64,000 nucleotides of DNA. Source: Cyanobacteria bacterium FACHB-502 (lineage in GTDB: Bacteria > Cyanobacteriota > Cyanobacteriia > Elainellales > Elainellaceae). Numbering within the stretch: the stretch's first letter is position 1; each line of letters opens with the position of its first letter. The stretch is from positions 26,300-90,299 of the forward strand of contig JACJNZ010000088.1 in NCBI GenBank assembly GCA_014695325.1. The letters are read 5' to 3'. Below, in pieces: positions 19,142 to 28,226 of the stretch. Below the pieces are notes generated by a model, which was given only the letters and a program-made list of their open reading frames with translations, was not told where the DNA came from and did no database searches. Made by a program: the position numbers and the translations under genes.

Positions 19142-21421
19142 TTATGGCTGCGTAATCCGGTAGTAGCGAGTTGCTCCCCCATACCGATCGTATTCCCCGT
19201 CAAAATTGCCGTTTGAATTCCAGTTAAAGGTTGCACCAGAAGAGGAATTCGATCGCACCTGACTACAGCCATTGTTCATACAGATACCAATGTGTCGCTG
19301 ATCCTTCGCGATCACGATGTCGCCTGCCTGCGCCTGCCCCTGTCCAACTTGCTGCCCACGACCGTTTTGAAGCGAAGACTCAACAGATGGCACATAATTA
19401 GGGTTGTTGCCCAGAGGACGAATTCCCGCATTCGAGAGAACGCGATTGACTGCCCAGGCACAGGCTTCTCGACCACTCCTGGGACCAGATGCGCTGCTAA
19501 AGCTACCCATGTGCTGCACCGACTGCATGATTCGCTGGTTCGCTTCGCCTGCTGGAACCGATCCACCTGCTCCACCACCCGGCGCAGCCGTTGAGCAAAT
19601 CACACCACTACCAATATCTGACCCTGACCCACCAGAGCGAACTAATCCTGCTTTAATTCGATTGGCAGCAGCTCCAATTTCTTCCCAGCGGTCTGTCCCG
19701 TTTACCTGCTGTCGGGCACAGCGATAATCGACTCTTCCACCCCCAATACACTCGGCGATTGGGCGACCCTGCCCGTACCAACCCTCTTTCATCCCCCGGC
19801 ACAACGCTTGCGCGGCGATGTCCGACTGCTGCAATCGACGATCGCTCATCCCCCCATACGCAGGCAGTCCCAGTTCACGAAAGACGCGCTCCTTATTGCC
19901 ACACCACGTCACTTGAACCATGCCTTCGCCTGATCCGCATTCGTCATACATGGGGTCACCATACTCGCGCATGGTGCGGAAGTGGTCGGTTTCGTGCTGC
20001 GCGGTGGCAATGATATAAGCAAGCTGATCACTATCCGTCACACCTGCCTCAGCACAGGCTTTCATGATGTAGGGAACCATGTCCATTGCGCCCTCACGGG
20101 ATGCCGGATCAACCGATGCGATCGCTGCTTTTGTAGCTCCATCCAGCTTGGAAGGATCGACCGTGCAGGTGCGTCCGTCTCCGCCGCCACCGCCGCCCAG
20201 GATGCTAGAGTCAAACTGGGTCATGGGCGGAAAGCCCCCGCCTTTTTTAGCTCTGGTTGGCGTGGAAGATTCTGTAGTGGGGGGTTCTGGTGTGATCAGT
20301 CCGACAAAAATCGGATCATCGCGGTGATAGGTCATGAACGGGATGGGTCCGATGAAATAGGGCGTACAGCCCCAGTCGTCGCAGTAGCGAGCAAACAGAG
20401 CAGTGGTCACGCTATCAGTCGTTTCATCCGGTTCCCAGACAACCACCTTGAACGTATCGCCAAACGGCAACCGTCCGGTTGGCTCTTTACCGTTGTTCAC
20501 CCACTTGTACGCGCCGTGCCCCCCTTCAACTTCCTGGTACTTGCCCGAAATCCACTGCACTCCCTCCATCGGAGACTGTGCCGTTCGCCCCACGTTCTCT
20601 GCATCATCGAGTTCGATATAGGCGCAGTCATCCGGGTTGCCGATCGTACAGGGCACACGAAATCCCATCACATCAGAACCCGAAATCGTATTGGTACGCT
20701 CCGATTCTTCGGGTCCGTGAACAAAATCAACTCGCATGATACCACCACCAGCCAGGGGAGGCGCACCGGGAAATGAACCCATCGGCAGCTTGTTGAGTCC
20801 CGGCACTTCTGTAAGCGTGGTTTTCTCCCATCCGTCCAGCTTGGAAATCGGCAGCTTATCGGCTCCGGGCAGGCTGTCGATCGAAAACTGGCTTAGATCA
20901 ACGTCATCCAGATTAAGCTGACTCAACTCAGGATAATCCTGAAGCAGTTGACTTAAGGAAGCCTCCTGAAGCTGGCCTGGATTCAGCGATGCCTTCTCAC
21001 TGAACAAAGATTGCAGAACTGGCAAATCCCTCATTGAGAATTGCCCCAGTTCTGGCATTGCCTCCAGCAAACTGCCTACGCTCTGCGTTGCTAGAGGCGC
21101 AAAGTTCTCGATCGAAGTGCCGGACAAATCCTGACCCAGAGCTTCAGAAATCGTGTTGATCGAAAGGGATTGAGGCAGCAGCGATTGAATATCACCTAAC
21201 CGTAGAAACTGGTCAGGTGTTTGGCCCGTAGCCCATTGGCGAGTGCCATCATCTAGATCAATAGAGCCACTGCTATTAATGGCAGGCAAATCCGAAAAAC
21301 TAAGCTGCGACAAATCATCAGGAACCGCAAGGGCTGGAAAGTTTAACACCAGCAGAAGGAAAACGCTGATAATGAAGCAGATGACGCTTTGATAAATTAG
21401 CCGACAAAAATTTGACAGCAT
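19142..21421 (-). CDS. Exported two-domain cell-wall hydrolase (VirB1-like role)
   Basis: A 759-residue protein with a signal peptide (ICFIISVFLLLVLNFPALA). Residues about 30-220 are leucine-rich and repetitive (LSQLNLDDVDLSQFSIDSL). A domain of unknown function follows, sharing EPTGRxPFG with the paralogue upstream. Then comes a lysozyme/GH19-like domain (AYIIATAQHETDHFRTMREYG, with a candidate catalytic Glu). The C-terminal domain is CHAP or NlpC/P60-like: GREACAWAVNRVLSNAGI has the candidate catalytic Cys and AGDIVIAKDQRHIGIC the His. Such proteins open the cell wall for a type IV secretion channel. It is part of the leftward envelope operon. Confidence 0.75.
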   Translation of the reverse strand: MLSNFCRLIYQSVICFIISVFLLLVLNFPALAVPDDLSQLSFSDLPAINSSGSIDLDDGTRQWATGQTPDQFLRLGDIQSLLPQSLSINTISEALGQDLSGTSIENFAPLATQSVGSLLEAMPELGQFSMRDLPVLQSLFSEKASLNPGQLQEASLSQLLQDYPELSQLNLDDVDLSQFSIDSLPGADKLPISKLDGWEKTTLTEVPGLNKLPMGSFPGAPPLAGGGIMRVDFVHGPEESERTNTISGSDVMGFRVPCTIGNPDDCAYIELDDAENVGRTAQSPMEGVQWISGKYQEVEGGHGAYKWVNNGKEPTGRLPFGDTFKVVVWEPDETTDSVTTALFARYCDDWGCTPYFIGPIPFMTYHRDDPIFVGLITPEPPTTESSTPTRAKKGGGFPPMTQFDSSILGGGGGGDGRTCTVDPSKLDGATKAAIASVDPASREGAMDMVPYIMKACAEAGVTDSDQLAYIIATAQHETDHFRTMREYGDPMYDECGSGEGMVQVTWCGNKERVFRELGLPAYGGMSDRRLQQSDIAAQALCRGMKEGWYGQGRPIAECIGGGRVDYRCARQQVNGTDRWEEIGAAANRIKAGLVRSGGSGSDIGSGVICSTAAPGGGAGGSVPAGEANQRIMQSVQHMGSFSSASGPRSGREACAWAVNRVLSNAGIRPLGNNPNYVPSVESSLQNGRGQQVGQGQAQAGDIVIAKDQRHIGICMNNGCSQVRSNSSSGATFNWNSNGNFDGEYDRYGGATRYYRITQP

Positions 21422-21473
21422 AGAGAATGAATGAAGAGAGAAAACAGAATCGGGTCATACAAAAGAAAAATGA

Positions 21474-22109
21474 TTAGTCTTTGTCTTTCAAAACGCGCTC
21501 GATCTGGTTCGTCACGCTGTAATGTCCACCCGTATTGCAGAGCAGGAATTGCTTTACAGCCGTTTCGCTTTCAACCTGATGAATTTGCAGGCAGGGATGA
21601 TTGTTAAGAGACTGTCCGGCTGCAGCAATCAGGGGAATATTCGGCGGCAGGTTGGGCTGAAGATAGGTTTTTAGAAAAGCGTTAGAGCCGGACTTATCGT
21701 AAATCGCATACAGGCAACCGCCAGTGCCACATAGCTCTAGCTGATTAAAATTCAAGACAACGACATCCTCGATCGCGACTGCACGGACACGATCGATTTG
21801 CTCATCATTCGGCTGGGTCAGTGTAGAGTTTTCGATTAGCAGTGCGCCCACCTGCTCACGGCTAAACACTTGGGTTGCATCCCGCCAGGTCATTCCCCCG
21901 GTTGCCGAACAGCTCCACAGAAAAAAGCAGGTGATCGCCAGGAAAATGGTAATTCCCAGACGAAAGAAATAAGCTGCCTTGCTGAGCCACAAAGGAGCAG
22001 GTTCGTCTTCAACCAGGACCGGGGAAGAGGAGTCCGGCGTTACCTTGGTCGAGGGATTAGCTTGGATTGTTGCATCGGGTGATGATGAGGAATGAAGCGA
22101 GTCCTCCAT
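21474..22109 (-). CDS. Membrane-anchored protein, unknown
   Basis: A 211-residue protein with a charged, serine-rich cytoplasmic N-terminus (residues 1-48), one membrane helix (FRLGITIFLAITCFFLWSC) and an exported domain with cysteines at CGTGGCLYAIYDK, CLQIH and LLCNTGG. Cysteines in the exported part fit processing by the DsbA-like protein of the same operon. It lies between the two hydrolase-like paralogues and 12 bases downstream of the first. No family is recognised. Confidence 0.6.
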   Translation of the reverse strand: MEDSLHSSSSPDATIQANPSTKVTPDSSSPVLVEDEPAPLWLSKAAYFFRLGITIFLAITCFFLWSCSATGGMTWRDATQVFSREQVGALLIENSTLTQPNDEQIDRVRAVAIEDVVVLNFNQLELCGTGGCLYAIYDKSGSNAFLKTYLQPNLPPNIPLIAAAGQSLNNHPCLQIHQVESETAVKQFLLCNTGGHYSVTNQIERVLKDKD

Positions 22110-22121
22110 ATTGGATGTCTC

Positions 22122-24362
22122 CTATGGCTGAGTGATGCGGTAGATTGTTGAGTCATTCAGTTTCCCGTCAAAGTCGCGGCTTGAATCCCATCCAAACGAC
22201 TTGAGAGTTCCGTTATTCGAGCGCACGGTCTGACATCCCTCGTCCAGGCAGATGCCAATGTGCCTGCCCTTTGCAGCGATGACGATATCACCTGCCTCTG
22301 CTTGGTCAGGGGCAACCTCCGCCCCACGCCCATTGCGTAATTCGGACTCGATCGACGGGATGTAGTTGGGATGCTCACCTAAAGAGCGAATCCCAGCCTG
22401 CGAAAGCACCTGATTCACTGCCAAGGCTGCTGACTCCTTTCCCTTCCCAGGACTGGAAGCCGTACTGAACTTACCCAGGCGTGAAAGGGTTGATGCAATC
22501 TGAGCCGTAGGAGTTTGTGCCGCTGACTGCGATCGCAAGTCATCCACGCTGCACTGCAAGCCAACGCCACCACCCTGCGCCTCGTAATTTAATCGGGACT
22601 CTACTCCGTACTGCTTAAGGGTTAAACCCTTTAACCCAACAACAGTATCACCGCCGATCGCAGCAGCCGTTCCTCCGGCTGACATTTGAGCCACACGCTC
22701 GATTAATCGGTTGTCCTGCCAGGTCGTTCCTGCCTGTGGCTCAACCTGCGCTTGAGCAAGTTTCAGCAGAGATTTAGTGTTGTCCGTTAAGACCTGGGTT
22801 TGTAGCTCTGGCGGAAAATATTGCAGCAGTTCTGCGGGTTTAGGTTTCTTGCCAGAGGCGATCGCCTCTAGCCAATCTTTGCCGCCTGGTTTTGCGGTGA
22901 TGGCTGACTGAACAGATTCAGTATTGCTCGGTAGCTGGTACTGCCCCAGGAGTCGCCCACATTGTCCGTCATGGCAAACAAATAGCCCAACACTGGTCGG
23001 TTCAGACGGCTCAGAATCAACGGCAGCGATCGCGCTGGTGAGAGTGCTAACGCTGATGCCGCCAACACTCTCACCTGTACAGCGACCTGGGTTCACGTTT
23101 TCATAGCTGCTGGTCGCTAGCGGCAGGACAGGTAGGCTGGAAGAATCGCCAGAGTTTTCACTGTCTGCGCCAACCACAATCGAGCTGCCCACTGGGTAGC
23201 GGAGGAAAGGAACTGAGAACTGATTGTACGGACTACAGGACTCACGGGCACAAATGCGAAACACCAGAGCCGAGCTTACGGTTTGTCCATCAATTTGGGT
23301 CAGCACTTGCTTGAAAGCTGCTCCAAAGGGATGCCGTCCGGTTGGCTCATAGCCAGGATCAAAGCCCAATGAAGACGGCAGAAATTGCAGTGCCCCGTAA
23401 CCGCCAGGAACAGACTGACTTGACCCCAGCACCCACTGCTTACCTGATAGTTGATGCAGATCGCGCTCCTGTCGAGACTGCCTTCTTGTCATGGGCGATG
23501 GCTCTACGGAATCTGCAAGAACAAGTCCTGTACAGGACTTGGAAACGATCGAATTTCGCTCAGGACAGGAAACATGAAACCCAATCTGACTGCTGCCTGT
23601 CACGGTTTTAGAAATTACCTGCGATGTGCCCATTGACTCAATCCGGGCGACTCTTGGAGCATCGTTCAGAATGGGCTGCGGCATCTGGGTCAGAGGAACC
23701 TCGCTCAATCCCGGAATATCAGCGAACGACTGTTGCTGCCATCCAGCAAAGGCAAGTAAAGGGGTCGCGGCTGCGTTGGGAAGATCGCTCAAGTGAAACT
23801 GCTTTAGGCGATCGCCCAAATCGGCAAGCGATCGCTTTGCCACATCGAGTTGGCTTACAACCATTGCGACCGTGCGGGCATCATCACCGTCTGCATTAAC
23901 CAAGGCGGCGATCGGAGCCACTTCGCGCACCGGAAAGTTTTTGAGATAGGGAATGCTTTGAACGAGCTGCGGCAATGGCTGTGAGGTGAGCAGATTAAAG
24001 CGAGAAAGCTGCACCTGATCAGGGGTAAATTCAACAATTTGCCCAATCTGCTCAACTGAGAATTGTCCAGATCCGAGACTGGGTACATCTCCCAGTCGCA
24101 GTACCGTTGCCAGAGCATCTCCCGCTTTCCACTGACGATCCACAGGCAATCCTGCTGCTGCATCCGAGGCAACTTTGCCGCCTACGGTCACTTTTCCCAG
24201 GTTGGTAAGACTGATCTGATTAAAGTCAATGCTGGTTAGCCCCTGATCGTTCAGGTTAAATTCCTGGTCGAACGTTTGAGCCGCAGCCGGAGTTCCCCAG
24301 CTAAAACTCAAGCAACCTGCCAGCATCGTTGCCAAAACACAGCCTTTGAGAAATTGACGCAT
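22122..24362 (-). CDS. Exported paralogue of the wall hydrolase, probably inactive
   Basis: A 746-residue protein with a signal peptide (KGCVLATMLAGCLSFSWG). It shares with the 19142-21421 product the leucine-rich N-terminal region, the EPTGRHPFG domain and the C-terminal domain ending YRITQP. In the C-terminal domain the candidate catalytic cysteine is replaced: KESAALAVNQVLSQAGI here against REACAWAVNRVLSNAGI there. The His region AGDIVIAAKGRHIGIC is kept. The lysozyme-like middle domain with QHETDHF is absent. It may therefore be a structural or wall-binding partner. The ATG at 24362 is chosen because it lies one base after the previous stop with GGAGG upstream. Confidence 0.7.
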   Translation of the reverse strand: MRQFLKGCVLATMLAGCLSFSWGTPAAAQTFDQEFNLNDQGLTSIDFNQISLTNLGKVTVGGKVASDAAAGLPVDRQWKAGDALATVLRLGDVPSLGSGQFSVEQIGQIVEFTPDQVQLSRFNLLTSQPLPQLVQSIPYLKNFPVREVAPIAALVNADGDDARTVAMVVSQLDVAKRSLADLGDRLKQFHLSDLPNAAATPLLAFAGWQQQSFADIPGLSEVPLTQMPQPILNDAPRVARIESMGTSQVISKTVTGSSQIGFHVSCPERNSIVSKSCTGLVLADSVEPSPMTRRQSRQERDLHQLSGKQWVLGSSQSVPGGYGALQFLPSSLGFDPGYEPTGRHPFGAAFKQVLTQIDGQTVSSALVFRICARESCSPYNQFSVPFLRYPVGSSIVVGADSENSGDSSSLPVLPLATSSYENVNPGRCTGESVGGISVSTLTSAIAAVDSEPSEPTSVGLFVCHDGQCGRLLGQYQLPSNTESVQSAITAKPGGKDWLEAIASGKKPKPAELLQYFPPELQTQVLTDNTKSLLKLAQAQVEPQAGTTWQDNRLIERVAQMSAGGTAAAIGGDTVVGLKGLTLKQYGVESRLNYEAQGGGVGLQCSVDDLRSQSAAQTPTAQIASTLSRLGKFSTASSPGKGKESAALAVNQVLSQAGIRSLGEHPNYIPSIESELRNGRGAEVAPDQAEAGDIVIAAKGRHIGICLDEGCQTVRSNNGTLKSFGWDSSRDFDGKLNDSTIYRITQP

Positions 24363-24363
24363 A

Positions 24364-26001
24364 TCAGACATCCTCCACAGCCGGATGGCGAGGCACGACG
24401 ATAAAGCTTGGAGTCGTCGCCGTTCGCGCTGCATTCTCGTCAATGCCCATCAATTGCTGCGGCGGACGGGCGAAGATCGAAGTATCTGCGCTGGAAACGG
24501 GCTTGGCATAATCCGCTTTGTTCAGAATCGCCGCGATTTGATTACTGATGTCGCGTTGAGCGGTTGCAGGAACAAACTGCTCGCGCTCAATCACCAAATC
24601 TTGCAGTTGGGCGATCGGCAGATCGCTTTCAATGCCGCCTGAGCGCATCTGGTCGAAATAAGCTTTGTCGGCAACACGCTTCACCGCTTTCCCAATCTCA
24701 TCCGGGCTACAGCCGCGATACTCTCGCAAGAGCGTTCGCCATTCGGCTTCCGTGAAGCTGTAGCGGAAATATTTTTGTAAGTGCAGATTGAAAATTTGGT
24801 ACATCGCGCCGTCATGCGGCATTCCAAAGAAATGCGTATAGTCAAATCGGCGCACCATTTCTGGAGGCAGCATCTCCAGGCGATTGATTGTGGCAAACAT
24901 GATAACGGGTTCAGTATGGTCCTGCATCCAGGACAGCAATCGACCCGCAAGTTTGCCTGATACTCCGCCTTCTGCGCTGGAATTCCACCCTAAAAAGGCT
25001 TTCTCAAACTCGTCAAAAAATAAGATGGCTGTGCCAATTCGCCCCACGAAGTTGAGCAGGTAATCCAGATTGGACATCGATTCGCGGATGGTTGAACCAA
25101 TCAGCTTGTTCCAGTCACAGGCAACCAGGGTCGCGCCGATGTGTTTAGCGGCAAGCTTGGCAACCAGGGATTTTCCTGTGCCGGGAATCCCCCATAGCAG
25201 GACGGCACGAGGCGGTCTGAGGTTGCGCTGTTCGGCTTCAGGTTGCAGCAAAAGCCGGATCTTCTCTAAGGTTTCGTAGAGCAGATCCAGTCCCCCCGCG
25301 TACTGCACATCTGGCTCAGGTAGAAGCGTAATACCGCGCCCTTGAAGCTTTTTGGTCTTGTACTGCATCACATAGTCGGTCAGACTACCAGTCGTCGGAG
25401 AGACTGCAACTCCACGATTCAGCACTAGATCGATTTCACCTCGCGGCAGTCCGGCACAAGCTTGTACTAGCGATCTCTGCTGATTGGGGTCATGATCAAT
25501 GCGGGAAATCGCGGCAAGCGAAGTTTTGATTTGTTGAGCAACCTCGCTGCGAGTGGGCAGCGGAATTTCCAGCACTGACATCAGTGGATGAAGGCTCAGG
25601 GGGATGTCGAAATAGTCATCCACCAGCACGACGAACTGATTGCCCTGGCTCTGCTGCTGCAAATCGTAGTAGGCATTGCGAATTTCAAAGCTCCGGGTCG
25701 GGTTGTCTTCAAGATCCCCAATAATTCCCTCAATCAGGAAAATGCCTGGTTGGTTGATCTGCACCACAAAAGGCAGAACTGCCCCATTAATAGAATGAGC
25801 GGTTGGAGACAGTCCCTTGCCGTCGCTTCGTTGCACCTGCTGAATCTCAGAATATGCAGGATTCCAGAAGAACAGGGGCAGATTTATCTCTGCCGCAAAC
25901 TGAGCAAATTGCCGTAGCAGGTAGGGGCGATCGCAAACCGCGCATTGGACAGCAGTGACGACATCACCGTTCTGGACAAGCTGCTTCCATCCATTCAGCA
26001 T
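24364..26001 (-). CDS. AAA+ ATPase, Ycf46-like
   Basis: A 545-residue ATPase. The N-terminal 230 residues contain FVVLVDDYFDIPLSLHPLM and VLEIPLPTRSEV, which follow the pattern of cyanobacterial Ycf46 proteins. The AAA+ module follows: LLWGIPGTGKSLVAKLAA (Walker A, near residue 275), AILFFDEFEKAFLG (Walker B), MFATINRLEMLPPEMVRRFD (sensor 1 and arginine finger region), and CSPDEIGKAVKRV (sensor 2 region). Such ATPases remodel protein complexes. Its place in an operon of exported proteins suggests assembly or quality control at the membrane. It starts three bases after the membrane-protein gene upstream. Confidence 0.88.
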   Translation of the reverse strand: MLNGWKQLVQNGDVVTAVQCAVCDRPYLLRQFAQFAAEINLPLFFWNPAYSEIQQVQRSDGKGLSPTAHSINGAVLPFVVQINQPGIFLIEGIIGDLEDNPTRSFEIRNAYYDLQQQSQGNQFVVLVDDYFDIPLSLHPLMSVLEIPLPTRSEVAQQIKTSLAAISRIDHDPNQQRSLVQACAGLPRGEIDLVLNRGVAVSPTTGSLTDYVMQYKTKKLQGRGITLLPEPDVQYAGGLDLLYETLEKIRLLLQPEAEQRNLRPPRAVLLWGIPGTGKSLVAKLAAKHIGATLVACDWNKLIGSTIRESMSNLDYLLNFVGRIGTAILFFDEFEKAFLGWNSSAEGGVSGKLAGRLLSWMQDHTEPVIMFATINRLEMLPPEMVRRFDYTHFFGMPHDGAMYQIFNLHLQKYFRYSFTEAEWRTLLREYRGCSPDEIGKAVKRVADKAYFDQMRSGGIESDLPIAQLQDLVIEREQFVPATAQRDISNQIAAILNKADYAKPVSSADTSIFARPPQQLMGIDENAARTATTPSFIVVPRHPAVEDV

Positions 26002-26004
26002 GAC

Positions 26005-26664
26005 CTACTCCTGAAGTTTGCGTTTGTTAGGGGGTTGAGTCCACAAAAAGCAGTAGCCGCTAGTTACTGTGCGATTGCCTAAACGAATCGAACCTAACTC
26101 GTCGCGAACTCGCGCCTCACACTTGCCGTTCATTAAGTCCGGGTTCCAGTCAAAAAGCTGCCGCGCATAGCGACCTTCCTTGCTTTGTCCCCAGTTCAAA
26201 GCTGTAACCTCAGCCGCTGTCAGTCCCCGTCCATCCATCTGCACTAGCCAGCGCGATGCGCCAAAGCCAGAGAGCGCACCGACGAGCAACAGGGTCAACA
26301 TTATAAATCCGGCTCCGATCAGAGATTTATAGGTCACTACGTTTTTGGCTTCATTGCCTTTAGCGATCGCAGCACCCACCAATTGATCAACGGTCTTGGC
26401 AATATCCTGTTTCATGCCTGCCAGTGCCGCCTTTTCGTAGCCACCGTACTCTAATCGCAGCCTTTCAAAACAGTCATTAAACGTCTGTCTCAGGTCGTTG
26501 GGAGCTTGGTTAAGCAAGACCTGAACGGTAGAGTTAGCCACCATCAGCAGAAATAGCGGGTCGCTTTCCCGCAGCCCTGACTCATGAACGACACTCATCA
26601 CCTTTGCACGAGTGGCAGCGTCCTGTCCCTCTAATAATTTTTCAAGCAGCTTGTTTTCTTTCAT
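26005..26664 (-). CDS. Membrane protein, unknown, first gene of the envelope operon
   Basis: A 219-residue protein. The N-terminal cytoplasmic part is helical (LLEKLLEGQDAATRAKVMSV, then FNDCFERLRLEYGGYEKAA), one membrane helix follows (LIGAGFIMLTLLLVGALSGF), then an exported tail of about 75 residues with two cysteines (GKCEARVRDELG, SGYCFLWTQ). It recalls plasmid-borne cyanobacterial hypothetical proteins, but no function is known. The leader upstream holds a nested inverted repeat (26715-26792), and the gene leads eight closely packed leftward genes. Confidence 0.6.
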   Translation of the reverse strand: MKENKLLEKLLEGQDAATRAKVMSVVHESGLRESDPLFLLMVANSTVQVLLNQAPNDLRQTFNDCFERLRLEYGGYEKAALAGMKQDIAKTVDQLVGAAIAKGNEAKNVVTYKSLIGAGFIMLTLLLVGALSGFGASRWLVQMDGRGLTAAEVTALNWGQSKEGRYARQLFDWNPDLMNGKCEARVRDELGSIRLGNRTVTSGYCFLWTQPPNKRKLQE

Positions 26665-26714
26665 AGCAATTTATTTTCTGCCTAGCTCTGGATCAGGTCT
26701 TGGACAGAGATATT

Positions 26715-26792
26715 TAGACTAGGATTTGAATTTAAGTCTAATTAAGTCAAACTCAAATGAAATAATTAGACTTAATTTTTAGTGCTAGTCTA
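26715..26792. promoter_or_regulatory. Nested inverted repeats in the leader of the envelope operon
   Basis: An outer pair TAGACTAG (26715-26722) and CTAGTCTA (26785-26792) encloses a perfect 13-bp pair TTAAGTCTAATTA (26732-26744) and TAATTAGACTTAA (26763-26775). The region is very AT-rich. It lies directly after the stop of the ParA/MinD-like gene and before the 26664 gene, so it could be a terminator-like structure, an operator, or both. Confidence 0.6.
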
Positions 26793-26793
26793 G

Positions 26794-27753
26794 TTAACTG
26801 AAGGTGGGCGACTCAGGCTCCGCACCCGGAGTGGGTGGAATGGCAACCGATTCCCCTTTTTCCTTAGATTTCCGTTTAGCCCCTGTCGATAATTTATTAG
26901 CTGTCGATGCTTCTAGCTGTTTTGCATGGAACGCAGGCAAATCAAGCGTGAAGATCTGGTTTATAACTTCTGTTGCCCTTTCAGCAAAGGTTTTGACGCG
27001 CTGTGCCTCAATCCACCTGCGCTCAGTCATAAACGCCTCAACGCCTGCTTCATAGGTGAGGTTGTGCTTATCCAGGTAAAATTGCTCCTCGCTGCCCAAA
27101 ACAGGAAAATCGCGAATACACACCAGATTAGCGGCAGCATCAATCTTTAACTCAGGGTTGCCGCTAATTTTTTGATAGAGCGGTTCTCTCTCTAAATATG
27201 CGAAACTCTTGCTGTTTAACCTTCCCTCATTACGAACAACAATATGGGGAAGTTTGCCATCCAGCATCTCGATCGACTCTGCCAGCAGCCGGATTGAGGC
27301 GTAGCACCCATCAGTCACAAACCAGTGGTAAAGGTCAATATTTTGATCCTGGCAAAGCTGAACTAAATTGACCGAGTGCATCCAGCGAGCTAGGGCAGAA
27401 TTGGTTTCGGCTGGGAGATTCACCAGAACGCACTGTTTTTCAACGGCTTGCTGAAAAATAACGTCAGGTTCACTGTATTTGCGGGGATCATCACTGAGCG
27501 AGATCGTAACGGCATCTGTAATTTTGCCGCCTTCAAAGCCACCGTAAACTCTACCGACATCCCCAATCGTGATATCAGCTTCAACCAGACTAAATTGCTG
27601 CTGTTTTTGGGTGAGGTATTCTGCTAAGTGACGAGAGAGAAAAGTCTTGCCGACTCCTCCTTTACGACCACCTACTAAGTGAATTTGTGAAGGAACGGAT
27701 ATGGTTGAAGCAGGAGCTTCCGAAGGGACAGGCTGTGCGACTGGAGGATTCAT
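26794..27753 (-). CDS. ParA/MinD-like P-loop ATPase
   Basis: A 319-residue protein. A proline-rich start is followed by IHLVGGRKGGVGKTFLSRHLA (deviant Walker A KGGVGKT near residue 33) and SLVEADITIGDVGRVYG. The core then departs from classical ParA: it has VLVNLPAETNSALARWM and HWFVTDGCYASIRLLAESI, and a long basic end (LSTGAKRKSKEKGE). Proteins like this are found with plasmid mobilisation or partition genes. It is 29 bases downstream of the ParR candidate and probably belongs to the parM operon. It could position the plasmid or the transfer machinery. Confidence 0.75.
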   Translation of the reverse strand: MNPPVAQPVPSEAPASTISVPSQIHLVGGRKGGVGKTFLSRHLAEYLTQKQQQFSLVEADITIGDVGRVYGGFEGGKITDAVTISLSDDPRKYSEPDVIFQQAVEKQCVLVNLPAETNSALARWMHSVNLVQLCQDQNIDLYHWFVTDGCYASIRLLAESIEMLDGKLPHIVVRNEGRLNSKSFAYLEREPLYQKISGNPELKIDAAANLVCIRDFPVLGSEEQFYLDKHNLTYEAGVEAFMTERRWIEAQRVKTFAERATEVINQIFTLDLPAFHAKQLEASTANKLSTGAKRKSKEKGESVAIPPTPGAEPESPTFS

Positions 27754-27782
27754 TTTTGATTAAAAAGAAGTAAAAATGCTCA

Positions 27783-28226
27783 TCAAGTAGAACGACTAGG
27801 AGCAAACCCTAACATTCGATCAATCGAGTCCAAATCCACTGATGGGGACGGGGGTGGAATAATTTCATCAGGCTCTGGCTCGTCATCGTGGTTGTCGTAG
27901 TCATGGTCGTCACTATTCTCCAGACTACGGTTTAAAATTGAAGGAGAGTCTGTTTTTTCAGCGCTGGGCTTAATCCCAGCAAGCTGCTCGATTTCGTAGA
28001 TGTAGCCTCGAAGTTTGCCAATACACTCCAGCGCAATGGCTCGATTGAGCTTGCCTTCCTCATCCAGTGCAGCAGGAGAGAATCGGGCTTTGAGTAGTTC
28101 TTTCAAAACATCCGGCAGTGCATAACCGTGACGCTCTAGATAGTCCAGCACCAAGGCAAAATGCTGGTCTTTGCTGTACCTGAATCGAAGTCGGATGTTG
28201 AATAGAGATGAGGAGTTTGAATTCAT
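27783..28226 (-). CDS. Small protein following parM, ParR candidate
   Basis: A 147-residue protein. Its start, FNIRLRFRYSKDQHFALVLD followed by YALPDVLKELLKARF, has the size and pattern of a ribbon-helix-helix DNA-binding domain. The second half is acidic and disordered (DDHDYDNHDDEPEPDEIIPP). Gene order parM then a small DNA-binding protein, with a four-base overlap, is the layout of actin-type (type II) partition cassettes. On that basis it is proposed as the adaptor that binds the iterons at 29412-29587. Sequence alone does not prove this. Confidence 0.6.
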   Translation of the reverse strand: MNSNSSSLFNIRLRFRYSKDQHFALVLDYLERHGYALPDVLKELLKARFSPAALDEEGKLNRAIALECIGKLRGYIYEIEQLAGIKPSAEKTDSPSILNRSLENSDDHDYDNHDDEPEPDEIIPPPSPSVDLDSIDRMLGFAPSRST

